The position numbers were made by a program, and so were the translations under genes. The notes beneath the pieces were generated by a model. The model had not been told where the DNA came from and made no database searches. It worked only from the letters and a program-made list of their open reading frames with translations. This document shows positions 10,084 to 25,000 of a DNA stretch of 64,000 nt, piece after piece. The DNA is from Bugula neritina (taxonomy: Eukaryota; Bryozoa; Gymnolaemata; Cheilostomatida; Bugulidae), in assembly GCA_964035545.1 (NCBI GenBank), contig OZ037770.1, forward strand, positions 8,199,473 to 8,263,472. The letters run 5' to 3'. Numbering within the stretch: the stretch's first letter is position 1; each line of letters begins with the position of its first letter.

Positions 10084-13000
10084 CTGTAAACATGAGTATA
10101 TACTATAATATACAGTGTGTATATACTATAATATACAGTGTTTATGATTATTATATACATGTATATACTGTAAACATGAATATATAGTATATTATACAGT
10201 GTTGATATACTATAGTATACAGTGTATATTTAGTATATTATACAGTGTGTATGATTATTATATACATATTGTATATACTGTAAACATGAATATAATATAC
10301 TATATTATACAGCGTGTATATACTATATTATACTGTGTATAAACACTGTAATACTACAGTCAGAATCTGTACAATACACAATAAACTCACCAATATTGCT
10401 GGTTGGACTTGAGTGGACCATTACATAGTCTTGTGTCTCCATCTTTACAACTTGTATCAGTTCCAACATTAATCTGGGTACTGCTTGCCACAGCCCTACA
10501 AAAATACAGACTATCCAGTAACTTACTACCAGTAACTTACTAACTACCAGTAACTCACTAACTACCAGTAACTCACTAACTATCAGTAACTTACTAACTA
10601 CACAGTAACTCACTAACTACCAGTAACTCATCAACCCCCAGTTACTTTGCAATGGGAAGTCAATGTATATTATATGTAATTTTCAGTCAAGTTCATGATA
10701 GCTTATAATACACACATATCTCAAACTCAATGATAGTGGATATAGTCAAGTCACTGGTTGTGTTACTGTAGATAGAAATATTAACCTCTGTAACAGCTTC
10801 TGACTCATTAATATTTTTGGAATATCTTAATATAATAATACATGTCAGGTGACACTGTAATTGAACATAAACTAAATATAACATCCTCAAGTTTACCTTT
10901 TCTTTCTGTTAGAATTGGTTGGCCAATCAGAAGGACTTTTCTCAGGTGCTGAAATAGCATATGGTTCTTTGAAATCATTTTTCTTAGCTTCTGCCCATGA
11001 GGCTACACCAGGAACTGCATTGCTTAGTTTATCTATATATATTTAATAAACATAATATAGATCCTGTTTGCTAGATGATTAAAATAATTCTTTGATATGA
11101 GCGGCTATATAGCACATCAAGGAACTAACCATAATGTATGTATTGGTATAGGTAACACAACTTTACTTCAAAATAAACGTCAATTTTGAATAGCCACTGA
11201 GCAAAGTTACAGATCGAGATATAGAAACACAAAGTCACTTTAATACCTATTTAATATTACATAATTATTGTAGACTGTCACAGTTTGAAGAGATGTGATG
11301 AGACTTAACACATGGGTATTACGGAAAGAAGACAACTACCACAACACAAATACATACATGTCTATATAGCTTTTACCTTCTCGGAATTGCTGATTAGAGG
11401 CTTGTCCTATAACTAGAATTTGGTATTTAATAATATTTCCTGAATTCAGAGAAAACATCGTGGTTACATCAGATGGAAGATAGAATGATATTTGGCTAAT
11501 TTGTTCATCCACACTGAGTTGTTCTTTTACTGCATCGGATACCTTAGGAACTGCTGTGGGAGCTGAAAAAGAAAATATTGAAAGGACTAAAAAGAAACAA
11601 TCAACATGATGCATAAAACAATTCTTATTTTCATTTTAATTTGTCAAACGTTATGATTGAAGAAGCCATCATACATTGATTAAGCAGAGAGAATACTATA
11701 GTGTAGACACACATATCACATAACCAACTGTTCCTATATCCATCACATAGAGAGACAGTTTGATGGTAACAAGTTACATATAATATACCAGAGCATATAT
11801 GACATCACCAACAATACAGGGAGACATACTTGATTCTAGAGTGCTGACAGTTCTAATTGCTGTTTCTCCCGAACCCTCTGGAGAATTCTGCAGATACTCA
11901 GTTCTTGCTTGTATTGATACTGTGTACTTTTTATTGTGTGAGAGACCACTGGTTAATCTATAACTCTTGGCTGTAGAGTCCACCTACATAGTTCAGTAGT
12001 GTTAAACTATATACTTATATACTAAGGCTAATATATGCTCATCTCTTACACTGAAGTTCTCACACACTCATCTCTCACCTCTTTAGTTTCTGCTCCTCTA
12101 GATGGAGGGTTTAGCACTTCTTTCCACTGAATCCTGTAACCAGTAATCACACCATTAGGTGGATTTGGCTCCTCCCAACTAATGTCTATATATGGTGACT
12201 TTATACTCCCACTAGTGTCTATCCCAGCTGATGGGTTATTTAATATTGGTTTTGTAGGAACTAATAAAACAACACAGAATACTGCATGGTAAATAAAGTT
12301 CTAGAAATCCAAGCAAACTCTCTTAATACAAATTCTACATTAAAACCACAAGCTTTAAGAATATCTGCAACTGAGAAGACTTGACATAACTGACTTGTTT
12401 ATTCTCATAATTATGAGATGCTCTTGGCATTTCTCTCCTATAAAAACTGAGAATAACACATTTCAATGCTCAGATTTTAGGAATAGATTATAAGTTGTAA
12501 ACTATTAAAACAGTTATAAACATATATTTGATGTACTTACGGTATTGTTTAGTTCTCTGGAGTATATCTCGTGAGTCACCATAACCTGCTGATGTTTTAG
12601 CTTGAACTGATACTGTGTACTCAGTATAGGGTTCAAGGCCAGTGATATTGTATTCAAGAGAATCCTACAGTAATTATTAACTTTATGTTCATAGGTCAAA
12701 AGTTTACAACACATTGAAATATATTGCCGCAGATAAAATTATTACTTTGTTCTGGAAAGTAGCAGTCAACAGGAGTTGAGAGTATGCAAATGAAAAGGCA
12801 GGTTATAGTAGAGCAAGTCATAACACAACACTATAGCACAGGAGAGTATTACCTAACATACACTGACGACTCCCACAATAAACGAGTTAAACTGAAAAAT
12901 ACTGATATCTGAGAAAAATTAATGTATCAAAGTAACTGGTACAACATATGAATTGTGGAGAATTGGCTTAACCATTACTAGACAGTTCTTGTATGTAACC

Positions 13001-16000
13001 TATCAGTAGTGATACAGAATATAACGAAGTGTAGATACAGAGTAGTTAAACTATCTGTTTCCTTCACAAAATTAGAATATTTTATGAACCTATATGTATA
13101 GCCTACATCAAGATAGCTACTACGGTCTCACAACTACAGAATTAAAATTAAGATAGTCACTTTTAGTAGGGTCTCACAAAAACAGAATCAGAATTGATAT
13201 TATTAGACACTCACATCAGCTGAGACATTTATTGATGCTGTACGACTGGGTAGAACTGATATTCTGTAACTTTTAATAACTCCAACACCTTCACTTGAGA
13301 CACTGGTCCAGTTAATATATATTGAAGAGTGAGTATATGACAGGATGTTGACAGTGTCAGGAGCATTAGGACCTGTAACAGTATGTAGGGTATCAAATAT
13401 ATCATGTGTCAACTAGTGTATATGTCAACCAGTGTATGTATCAACTAGTGTATGTGTCAACTAGTGTATGTATCAACCAGTGTGTGTGTCAACCAGTGTA
13501 TGTTTCAACTAGTGTATGTATCAACTAGTGTAAGTGTCAACTAGTGTATGTGTCAACTAGTGTATGTATCAACTAGTGTATGTGTCAACTAGTGTATGTG
13601 TCAACTAGTGTATCTGTCAACTAGTGTATGTGTCAACTAGTGTATGTGTCAACTAGTGTATATGTAAATCAGTGTATGTATCAACCACTGTATAAATCAA
13701 CCAGTGTGTGTGTCAATTATGTCAACCAAATTCTTGAATATTAATCAGCTATCATTCTAATATGACTAAAAAACCAATTACAATGTTATATATTAAAAAA
13801 ACATCACAACATTTCCAAAATTTCCTAAAAATCATAAATTTATAAATTTACTGTAGCACATATATACATAACAAACATAAAATCTAATGGCTCAAAAAGA
13901 TTAAAAAGTCTACTAAGTAACTTTGAGGAGTGAAGAGATTACTTGTAGAAAGTTAACATAACGGATTTACGTTTTTCAGTTGTGGTAGCATTTTCTTGAC
14001 TTGAAGATGGTTTTTTAGTGTTAAAGGCCCAAACAACAAATGTGTAATTGGTGAAAGGGGACAGCTTAGTTACAGTGTAGGATATGGAAGAGAAATCTGC
14101 TGACTTTAGTATTACATCACCCAGTCTATTGGTGCATTCTACAACCTTTTCATCTATTGCTGCTGTGTAGTTGTGTTCTCTTCTCTGTAACAACACAATC
14201 TCTGATTACCTGACTGTGTTGTGAGTACAAGTGACACTCTACACAGGAAGGAATTATGATTTACCCGACAGTCTTCACAGGAAATGAGAGCAGAGCTGAC
14301 ACAAGTACTATTAGAGAGTAGTTTTGTTTGAATCACATAGGCTACTACTACTCCGTTCTCTTGCACAGGTTTATTCCAAGTTAACGTGACGCTAGAGCTG
14401 GTGGCTCCAGTTGCTGTGAGGTTTGCTACTGGACCAGGTTCTTTCAGAGAGTAAATGGAATACATACATCAGAAGATATAATAAACACTATCAATATCAT
14501 ATGGTGAGCCATGTAAACAGATGAGCAAATACAACATTTTAAAAACATGATATAGTAATTCAAGTGTATAATAGTAAAATAACACAACTAAATACAGAGC
14601 TAAAGACACTTGATAGAATATATTTATATCATGTAATAGAAGTGAACATACTCTCTTCATCAGTTGTAACATCTACTTTCTCTGTATAATTACTATACTT
14701 GTAGGAGCCAGGTCTCTCTACATCTGCAGCTTGAGCTCTAACAGTGAAACTGTATAAAGTATCTGCACTCAGTGAAGAGTACTCTTTGAATGTGGTGCTA
14801 CCAGAAACTGTATCTGTTAAAGTAAAGACTACCTCATGTTACCAGATAGATATAGAATACACACTATGTATCACACTAGATGACTCTCACAGCTATATAT
14901 AAGTAGTCTAGTATCATATACAACATGTATGGCTAGTGACAGGGTGTACCTATACCCTCACCTGTGATATTCCCTTCTGGTGTGGAGAGCACAGTCTCAA
15001 ATCCATCTCTTCTACCAGTTCCTAAACTCCAAGTAAAATTCAGCATACTGCTTCTTGGAGGAATCTTCACTTCAACTGATTCTGGTTTGGTTGGAACTGC
15101 AGAGAAACGCAAAGGAATGCAGGTACGAGGAACTAGTGGTCACTAGCAAGATGGAGGGAGGTGGTAGCAAGAGTTCACAGGTAAACTTGAAGTATTTGTG
15201 AAACTTAAAAATAAATTAAGAAGAATAGATAACTTTAGATAGGTTAACACTGAGTTCTCATAAAAACAAATATACACAAAGCTAATGAGAGAATAGAGAT
15301 CAGTTACCCAATACCCAAGGAAAAATAGCGGCTATATATACAAATACTAATAAAACTTCAAACTGCATTATAATGTAATACAGGGCTGAAAGAGCATATT
15401 ATAAAAACAATCATATAGTATGTAGATGTAATCAGACAAGAGCCACTTAGTAATGATAAAATGAGAAAGTTTGCAAAAGTAAATTTAATATAACGCTAAT
15501 AACGGATGTAGTAAATTGTTAGAAGTGCAAATGATGACCACTGCAAAAACTACAAAAACAGGGGAGCCAGTCACAGTGAAATACAAACTTATCTCTAATT
15601 TTCTTCAAAATACTAATAGGCTTGCAAAAAAATAGAACAACTAGTACCAACTAATATGGGTAATAACCAACAAATTTTAAATGCTGACAACCTAGAGCTG
15701 ACTTAAAGTCATGGCAAGTCAAGTCAACTGTTAACCAAGTCAAGTTAAAAACAGCAAAACTTGAGCTGACTTGAATTAGTTTGAATAGATTTGCAAGAAA
15801 CAACTCCAATTATGCACATATTACAAAGCATGCTGGGTTATTACATGAATTTAGCATTGAAAAATATCACTATTTTGGTTCTAGCCATTTTGAAGTCAAC
15901 ATTTATTAATCAATAAGAAATAAAACCCAAAAAACTACCATAAATTAAAATAAATCAAGTCTGTTTTTCATATTAAAACCATTAAAATTATTATGATAAA

Positions 16001-19000
16001 ATTGAAAAATAAAACTAAGCAGTTTGATACTTTGACCAGCATAGAGTCTGAGCAACAAAACACTGAATATGATATTATTATTATGAATAGTACAAGTTGT
16101 AAATACAAGACATGTGGAAACAACTCACCAACTGTGTATTTAACCTCATTACTTTGTGGACTCCTATTACCGGTAGAGGAGACAAATTTAACAACAAATG
16201 TGTATCCGTGTCCCTCTGTGAGACTGTCTATGGTATAGGGGCCATTGGTATTTCCAGTAGTATTACCACTTGTAAGTTTATTATCAGACTAAAACATATT
16301 ATAAATTTACTTAAAATGTATTCACGAGATAATATTATCGCTGTCACAGCTTTTAGTAAATCAAAAAGTACAGTAGGAAACACACAAATAACAGCTGCCA
16401 ACGAATCTGAAATGAAACTGAATAACAAGTTAAACATCACTATCTCATGTGAGTGTACAGAGACTTACATCTATGTAGGTAACTTCATAATAACCAATAT
16501 CAGCCATCCCTGGAGGTTCATCCCATTTCAGAGTAACCGAGGTGTCTCTACGTTCTGTTATCATAAGATTCTCAGGAGATGATAGATCTGAACATTTATA
16601 CATTACACTGTGATTATAATATATAAATAGTTAAAATATGACTAGGAAAGAGCAGAAATAAAGAAATATAGTGATAGTATGGTCTTGAATATGTTACAGC
16701 ACACAAGAAGCTACCTGACTCAACTTCATTGAAGTCCACCCATCCACTCTGTACAGAGTCAGAAGTAGTGTTCACATAAGCTTGTATAGACACAGTATAG
16801 ACCCTTCCTAGAGTAGCACCTTGCAGAGTGTAAGTTCTCACTGTGTTATCTGGAATATCTAAAGGGAAGTTCCTATCACCACACAACCCTGTATAACAGA
16901 ATATTATACAGAATACAGCCATAGCAGAGTCTGTAATATTACAGAGACACCCAACATCTAGTAAACATACCTTCCCCTTTTTAGGAAGTGTCTGAGCTGA
17001 GAATATAAAGTAACCATGTGAGGTACATAAGCAGCAACAACATAATGGAATGACTGGTATGCAAGTGGCAACTACGTTACAAGATGATGGTTTACTTTTG
17101 ATTAGTCTTAGTTTCTGACTGTGTGAAGCTAAGTTATTGTATAGGATAATCATCAAGTTAATTACTAAATTCTTGACAGATAACATCAACTCCTTCTTAG
17201 CTATTAACATCTAATGAAAGTGTAGAAAATAAATAATCTTACCTACAGCTGGGATACAGCTCAACCTGAATCCACTGACAACATGTGTATCATCATACGT
17301 CCATTCTAGAGTGATGTTTGTACCTGAGGGGTTTGCTCTGGTTGGAACTACATCTGATGGAACTGTTGGAGCAGAAAGAGAAGACAATATACCTGTGTGC
17401 TAAGATATTTGTGTATTCTGTATAGTATATAGTAGTTGATGATTAATTTGTTAGGATATGCTGTTAGTGTCAGGTTAGTATCAGGCTAGTATTGATCAAC
17501 ATGTTAGTGTACACTGAACAGTGGGCCAAGTAATGACAATCAATCTATAAACAATTAAATGTCTACGATCAAATTATTTTATATCTAAAAGTTACAAAAT
17601 CAGCAACATGGAAATTAAAAAATCTAAAAACAAGTTCAACGGTCATGAGAGAGTTTTCAACGAATTTCACAAGAGAAAATGCGGGCAATGTGCTACGGGC
17701 ATATGTGAAGTATTCTGTCAAAGCAGAAAATGGTGCAATAGACAATACCAACTAGTTTGATAACTAGAGTAATGGTAATGTCATACTTATACCAACTAGT
17801 GCGGAGCATGTAACAGGCAGTAAGCATTAGAAACTCATAAAACAAAAGCTGAGAAAGCACTTTGTGAAGCTGTCTGAAGTCCCCAGCAAATATTTGTATG
17901 CAGTGTATGGAATATGGTAAGTGAATCAATACAAAAATTCAGTACTATTCTCTGGTGTGAAAGGTACATCATTACTGATTACAGTTACAGTAAATATGTA
18001 CGTTTCTCCAGGAGTCAAGTTATTTATAGTAACAGAACTACCACTTCCACGAGGTACACCTTCCAAAGAAGGATGGGAACATGGAGAGCTACATTTAACT
18101 TCTACTCTTACAGAATCCCAAAACATGTTAGAATGTTAGCAGTTAGAAGAAGCTCAAGTGTACATAATATAAAGCCTAGCATAAACTTGCATTCACACAA
18201 GTTTATAGCCGTCATTCCTATTAGACATCTTTGATAAAAAGGTTTTCAGTAAGTCCATCTAAGGACTTATTCAGAGGAGGCAGAGAAGCAATTATAACTG
18301 GATGCTTTTCCTCACATCACCAATGGCCTTTGTCTGGGGTTCAAACTCATGACTTCATACGACTTACTAGGCAAACGCTCTAACTCCTAGACAACGGCTG
18401 CTCCTCAAAATAGACTTGCGCAATAAAACAATATAATAAATCGGCTGAAATGCTAAGCTGTAATATTTGCATAAAAACTGCATAGTGTTAAACTCTGAAA
18501 TGTAGTAAAACAACAGGAAACGTCAAAATTAGTTGTGAGCCTCTGCCTTATTAAATCACTCAAAAACTAGCTAGAGTAGAAGAGAAACTTCAATAGCCCA
18601 AATTTTCTAACTATCTTTTTACACAGAGTTATAAATTACTTTGCATAATAAAGTATAAAACAACAATGTTTCTCCCATACTTATTCATATATATATATAT
18701 ATATATATATATCAGCAAACATGACTAATTAACCCATTGTAATGTTATATATCATATTAAACTGCATCAACATATGTATTTTATGGACTTTCTAAACTTA
18801 TAAAGTCACAGTTGTACATATAATATAAAGCATTAAACAAGCATGAAATCTAACGAATTGAGAAAATTAAAGAAGTCTACTAAATAACTTCACCAATCAG
18901 TAAAGGGAATACTTGTAGAAAGTTAACATAACAGCCTTACGCTTCTTAGTTGTGGTAGTATTTTCTTGACTTGAAGATGGTTCTTTAGTGTTAAAGGCCC

Positions 19001-22000
19001 AAACACTGAATGTGTAAGTGGTAAAAGCGGACAGCTTAGTTACAGTGTAGGATATTGAAGAGAAATCTGCTGACTTTAGTATTACATCATCCAGTCTATT
19101 GGTACATTGTACAACCTTTTCATCTATTGCCGCCGTGTAGTTGTGTTCTCTTCTCTGTAACAACACAATATTTGATTACCTCACTGTGTTGTGAGTACAA
19201 GTGACACTCTACACAGGAAGGAACTGTTACTCACTGGACAGTCTTCACAGGAAATGAGAGTAGAGCTGACACAAGTATTATTAGAGAGTAGTTTTGTCTG
19301 AATCACATAAGCTACTACTACTCCGTTCTCTTGTACCGGTTTATTCCAAGTTAACGTGACGCTAGAGCTGGTGGCTCCAGTTGCTGTGAGGTTTGCTACT
19401 GGACCAGGTTGTGTGATAGAGTAAATATAATACATACATCAGAAAGTATAACAAACACTATCAATATCATATAGTGAGCTATGTGAATAGAGGAGTAAAT
19501 TCAACATTTTAAAAACATGATATAGTAATTCAAGTGTATAATAGTAAACTAACACAACTAAATACAGAGCTAAAGACACTTGATAGAGTATATTTATGTT
19601 GTGGTAGAAGTGAACATACTATCTTCATCAGTTGTAACATCTACTCTCTCTGTATAATTACTATACTTGTAGAAGCCAGGTCTCTCTACATCTGCAGCTT
19701 GAGCTCTAACAGTGAAACTGTATGAAGTATCTGGACTTAGTGAAGAGTACTCTTTGAATGTGGTGCTACCAGAAACTGTATCTGTTAAAGTAAAGACCAC
19801 CTCATGTTACCAGATAGATATATAATACACAATATGTATCAGACTAGGTGACTCTCACAGCTATATATAAGTAGTCTAGTGTCATATACAACATGTATGA
19901 CTATTGACAGGGTGTACCTATACCCTCACCTGTGATATTCCTTTCTGGTGTAAAGAGCACAGTCTCAAATCCATCTCTTCTACCAGTTCCTAAACTCCAA
20001 GTGTAATTCAGCATACTGCTTCCTGGAGGAATTTTGACCTGAACTGATTCTGGTATAGTAGGAGCTGCAAAGGAAAATGAAGAAATGCAGGTAAAAGGAA
20101 TTATTTGTGTCTAGCAGGACGAAGGGGGGTGGTAGTAAGAGTTCACAGTTAAATTTGAAGTGTTTGTGTAATTTAAAAATGAATTATGAAGAATAGATAA
20201 CTTTAAATAGGTTAACACTGGCTTCTCATAAAAACAAATAACATACACAAAGCTAATGAGAGAATCGAGACTATTTACAAATCTCAATATAGGCCTACAA
20301 GGAAAAATAGTAGCTACATATACAAATACTAATGAAACTTTAAACTGCATTATTCTGTAATGTTATAATGTAATACAGATCTAAAAAAGAATTTTATATT
20401 CACAAGCATATAGTATGTAGATGTAATCAGACAAGAGCCACTTAGTAATAATAAAATGAGAAAGTTTGCAAAAGTAAATTTATTATAGCGCTAATAACGG
20501 ATGTATTAAATTGTTAGGAGTGCAAATGGTGATCACTGCAAAAACTGCAAAAACAGGGAGCCAGTCATAGTGAAATACAAACTTATCTACAATTTTCTTC
20601 AAAATAAAAACAGGCTTTCAAGAAAAATAGAACAACTAGTACCAACTTTAATGGTCAAAAACAAACACATTTTAAATGCTGACAACCTAGAGCTGGCTCA
20701 AGGTCATGGCAAGTCAAGTCAACTGTTAACCAAGTTAAGTTAAAAACAGCAGAACCTGAGCTGACTTGAATTAGTTTGAATAGATTTGCAAGAAACAACT
20801 CCAATTATGCACATATTACAAAGGGTGCTGGGTTATTACATGAAATTAGCATTGGAAAAATATCACTATTTTGGTTCTAGCCATTTTAGAATCAACATTT
20901 ATCAATCAATAAAAAATAAAACCAAAACAACTACCATAAATTAGAATATATCAAGTCTGTTTTTCATGTAAAAACCATTAAAATACTTATGATAAACTTG
21001 AAAAATAAAACTAAGAAATTTGGGACTTTGACCGGCTTAAAGTCTGAGCAACAAAACATTGAATATGATATCATTATTATGAATAGTACAGGATGTAAAT
21101 ACAAGACATGTGGACACGACTCACCAACTGCGTATTTAACCTCATTACTTTGTGGACTCCTTTTACCCGTAGAGGAAACAGATTTAACAACAAATGTGTA
21201 TTCGTGTCCTTCTGTGAGGTTGTCTATTATTAAGGGGCCAGTGGTATTTCCAGTGGTATTAACACTTGTAAGTTTATTATCAGACTAAAACATATTATAA
21301 CTTTACTTAGAATGTATTGACGAGATAATATTATCTGTCACAGCTTTTAATAAATCAATAGCCTACAGTAAGAAACACACAAATAACAGCTGCCAACGAA
21401 TCTGAAATGAAACTGAATAACAAGTTAAACATTACTATCTCATGTGAGTGTACAGAGACTTACACCTGTGTAGCTGACTTTATAATAACCAATATCAGCC
21501 ATTCCTGGAGGTTCATCCCATTTCAGAGTAACTGAAGTGTCTCTACGTTCTGTTATCATAACATTCCCGGGAGATGATAGACCTGAACATTTGTAATTGG
21601 AATTATAATCTATACGAATAGTTAAAATATGACTATGTAAGTGTTGAAATAAAGGAATATAGTAATACTGTGGTATAGGATATGGTACAGCACACAAGAA
21701 GCTACCTGGCTCAACTTCATTGAAGTCCACCCATCCACTCTGTACAGAGCTAGATGCAGTGTTCACATAAGCTTGTATAGAGACAGTATAGACTCTTCCT
21801 CTAGTAGCACCTTGCAGAGTGTAAGTTCTCACTGTGTTATCTGGAATATCTAGAGGGGAGCTCCTATCACCACACAACCCTGTGTAACAGAATATCATAC
21901 AGAATACAGCCATAACAGTCTGTAACATCACAGAGATCCACAGCATGTAGTAAACATACATTCCCCTTTCTAAGAAGTGTTTTAACTGAAAATATGACAT

Positions 22001-25000
22001 AACCATGTGAGGTACATGAGCAGCAACAACATAATAGAATGACTGGTATGCAAGCAGCAACTACGTTACATGCTGATGGTTTATTTGTAAGTTTCTATTT
22101 GTAAGTGTGGAGCTATATTACTAGAGAGGGGAAATTATCAAATTATTACCTAAACCCCTAATAGATAATCCCTTCCTAGTTCATAACATCTGATGAAAGT
22201 GTAGACAATAAATAATCTTACCTACAGCTGGGATACAGCTTAACCTGAATCCACTGACAACATGTGGATTGTTATATGTCCATTCTAGAATGATGTTTGT
22301 ACCTGAGGGGTTTGCTCTGGTTGGAACTACATCTGCAGGAACTATTGGAGCAGAAGGAAAAGACAATATACATCTGTGCTAAGATTTTTGTATATAGTAA
22401 AAAAAACTCATGCAAGTTTATAGTTCTTGTGAGAAATCCATGATGGAAAGGGTTTTTGTTGAAGGACTTATTTAAATGAGGCACAAGAGCATTATGACTG
22501 GATGCTCCTCCTAACATCACCAATGGCCTGTGTCCAGACTAGAACCCATGACCCCGTGTTCACTATGCAAACGCTCTAACCCCTAGACCTCGGCTGCTCC
22601 CTTCTGTATAGTATATTATAGTAGTTGATGGTAAATTTGTTAGAACATATTTTTTAGTATATAGTAAGTTAGGACTGATCAACATTTTGGTGTACACTGA
22701 ACAGTAGGCCAAGTAATGACAATCAATCTATAAACAATTAAATGTCTACGATCAAATTATTTTATATCTTAAAATTACAGGATCAGCAACATGGAATTTA
22801 AAAAATCTAAAAACAAGTCCAACGGTCATGAGAGAGTTTTCAGCGAATTTCACAAGAGAAAAATTGTGCCATGTGCTACGGGCATACTTAAAGTATTCTG
22901 TCGAAGCGGAAAATGGTGCAATAGAAAATACCATCTAGTTTGATAGCTAGAGTAATAGTAATGTCATACTTATACCGACTAGTGCAGAGATTAAAACAGG
23001 CAGTAAGCATTAGAAACTCATAAAGCAGAAGCTGAGAAAGCGTTTTGTGAAGCTGTCTAAAGCCTCCAACAGATACTAGTATGCAGTGTATGGAATATGG
23101 TAAGTGAATCAATACAAGGACATACCCATAGTTAGCTCAGTACTATTCTCTGGTGTGGAAGGTACATTATTACTGATTACAGCTACAGTAAATATGTATG
23201 TTTCTCCAGGAGTCAAGTTATTTATAGTAACAGAACTACCGCTTCCATGAGGTACATCTTCCACAGAAGGAGAAGGAGGGGAACATGGAGAGTTACAGTT
23301 AATTTCTACTCTTACAGAATCCCACACAGTGTTAGGATTACTCCATGTTATAATAGCAGTGTTTGTACCAACAGGTGGGGATAACTCTGCTGTTACATTA
23401 GTCACAGGGGAAGGAGCTACAGAGAAAAGAAAATACAACACACTAACTACAAGCTACAAACACAGCACTACAAACATGTTAGAGTAGCAGTTAGAAGAAG
23501 CTCAAGTGAACACTATACAAAGCCTAGAAGATATTTGCAGAGGAAAATACTACCTCTAAGGAGATGAAATGCTAATTTGTACAATTTCTATGACAACAGC
23601 ATAGCGTTAAGTAAAACTCTAAAGCGAAGCGAAGTAAAAGGAAACGTTTAAAACAGCTGTGAGATTGACCATGTTGTCAGTCATAAATTATCAAAACGTA
23701 ATTTGAGTAATTTAAGTTCTAAAAGAATTTTTTTTACAAACTACAGGCTAAAATCTCCAAAAACAATAGTCTTTTGTTTAAAACATGTGCTTTACTACAG
23801 ATTTGTTCAACTTTTTCTAATACATTAGGGACTTCCAACTAATTAGTTGGGTGGTTGAAGAAAAGGCAGACAACTGAGTGTTATGGCTATTGGCTACATG
23901 CAGATGAGCAATGAGTGACTTATTACATGGTATTTGTTTTAAATATCTGGTTCAACTTAATTAAAGTTTAATGTACACCAAGTCTGTTACTTAAAACTAG
24001 CAAAGCCAAGGGTTAGGTTGAAAGAGGCTAAAGGACATACCCATAGTTAGCTCAGTACTATTCTCTGGTGTGGAAGGTACATTATTACTGATTACAGTTA
24101 CAGTAAATATGTACGTTTCTCCAGGAGTCAAGTTATTTATAGTAACAGAACTACCACTTCCATGAGGTACATCTTCCACAGAAGAAGAAGGAGGGGAACA
24201 TGGAGAGTTATATTACGAACTGTTTTACAAGTGACTGTCAACTAAAGTTAGAATGATTGAGGAGAAGGGAGACTGTAGAGTGAAATGTAGATACTAATCT
24301 TGGGAAACACTCAGCCCAGTTTATAGACAGTGAGTGATGTATTAAGTAGTATCTATTTTTAATTACTTGAAGTTTAATGTACACTAAATTAGTTACTAAA
24401 AAGAACAAAGGCCAAGGGTTAGGTTGAAAGAGGCTAAAGGACATACCCATAGTTAGCTCAGTACTATTCTCTGGTGTGGAAGGTAAATTATTACTGATTA
24501 CAGTTACAGTAAATGTGTACGTTTCTCAAGGAGTCAAGTTATTTATAGTAACAGAACTACCACTTCCACGAGGTACATCTTCCACAGAAGGAGGGGAACA
24601 TGGAGAGCTACATTTAACTTTTACTCTTACAGAATCCCACACAGTGTTAGGATTAGGATTACTCCATGTTATAATAGCAGTGTTTGTACTACAAGGTGGA
24701 GATAACTCTGCTGTTACATTAGTCACAGGGGAAGGAGCTACGGAGGAAAGAGAATACAACACACCCACTACAAACTACCAACACAGCATTATAAACATGT
24801 TAGAATTTTAGCAGTTAGAAGAAGCTGAAGTGTACATTATATAAAACCTTGCATAAACTTGCATTCACACTAGTTTATAGTTGCCATTCCTGTTAGAAAA
24901 TTTTGATAAAAAGGTTTTTAGTATGTGTACGGCCACACGACGCGTTTTACTTGTTCAAGAATATGCGCTAGTGCGTGTGTTGCCAATGCAAAAAAAATTA

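Noticed and set aside
19401-19420. The AC before the FN3 exon as a U12-type AT-AC acceptor
   Set aside because: The matching donor (GTATGTTC) is U2-type and the duplicate exon uses AG.
22560-22600. A tRNA gene
   Set aside because: Only the 5' half and a B-box-like block are present, followed by a repeated non-tRNA body in three copies: a SINE.
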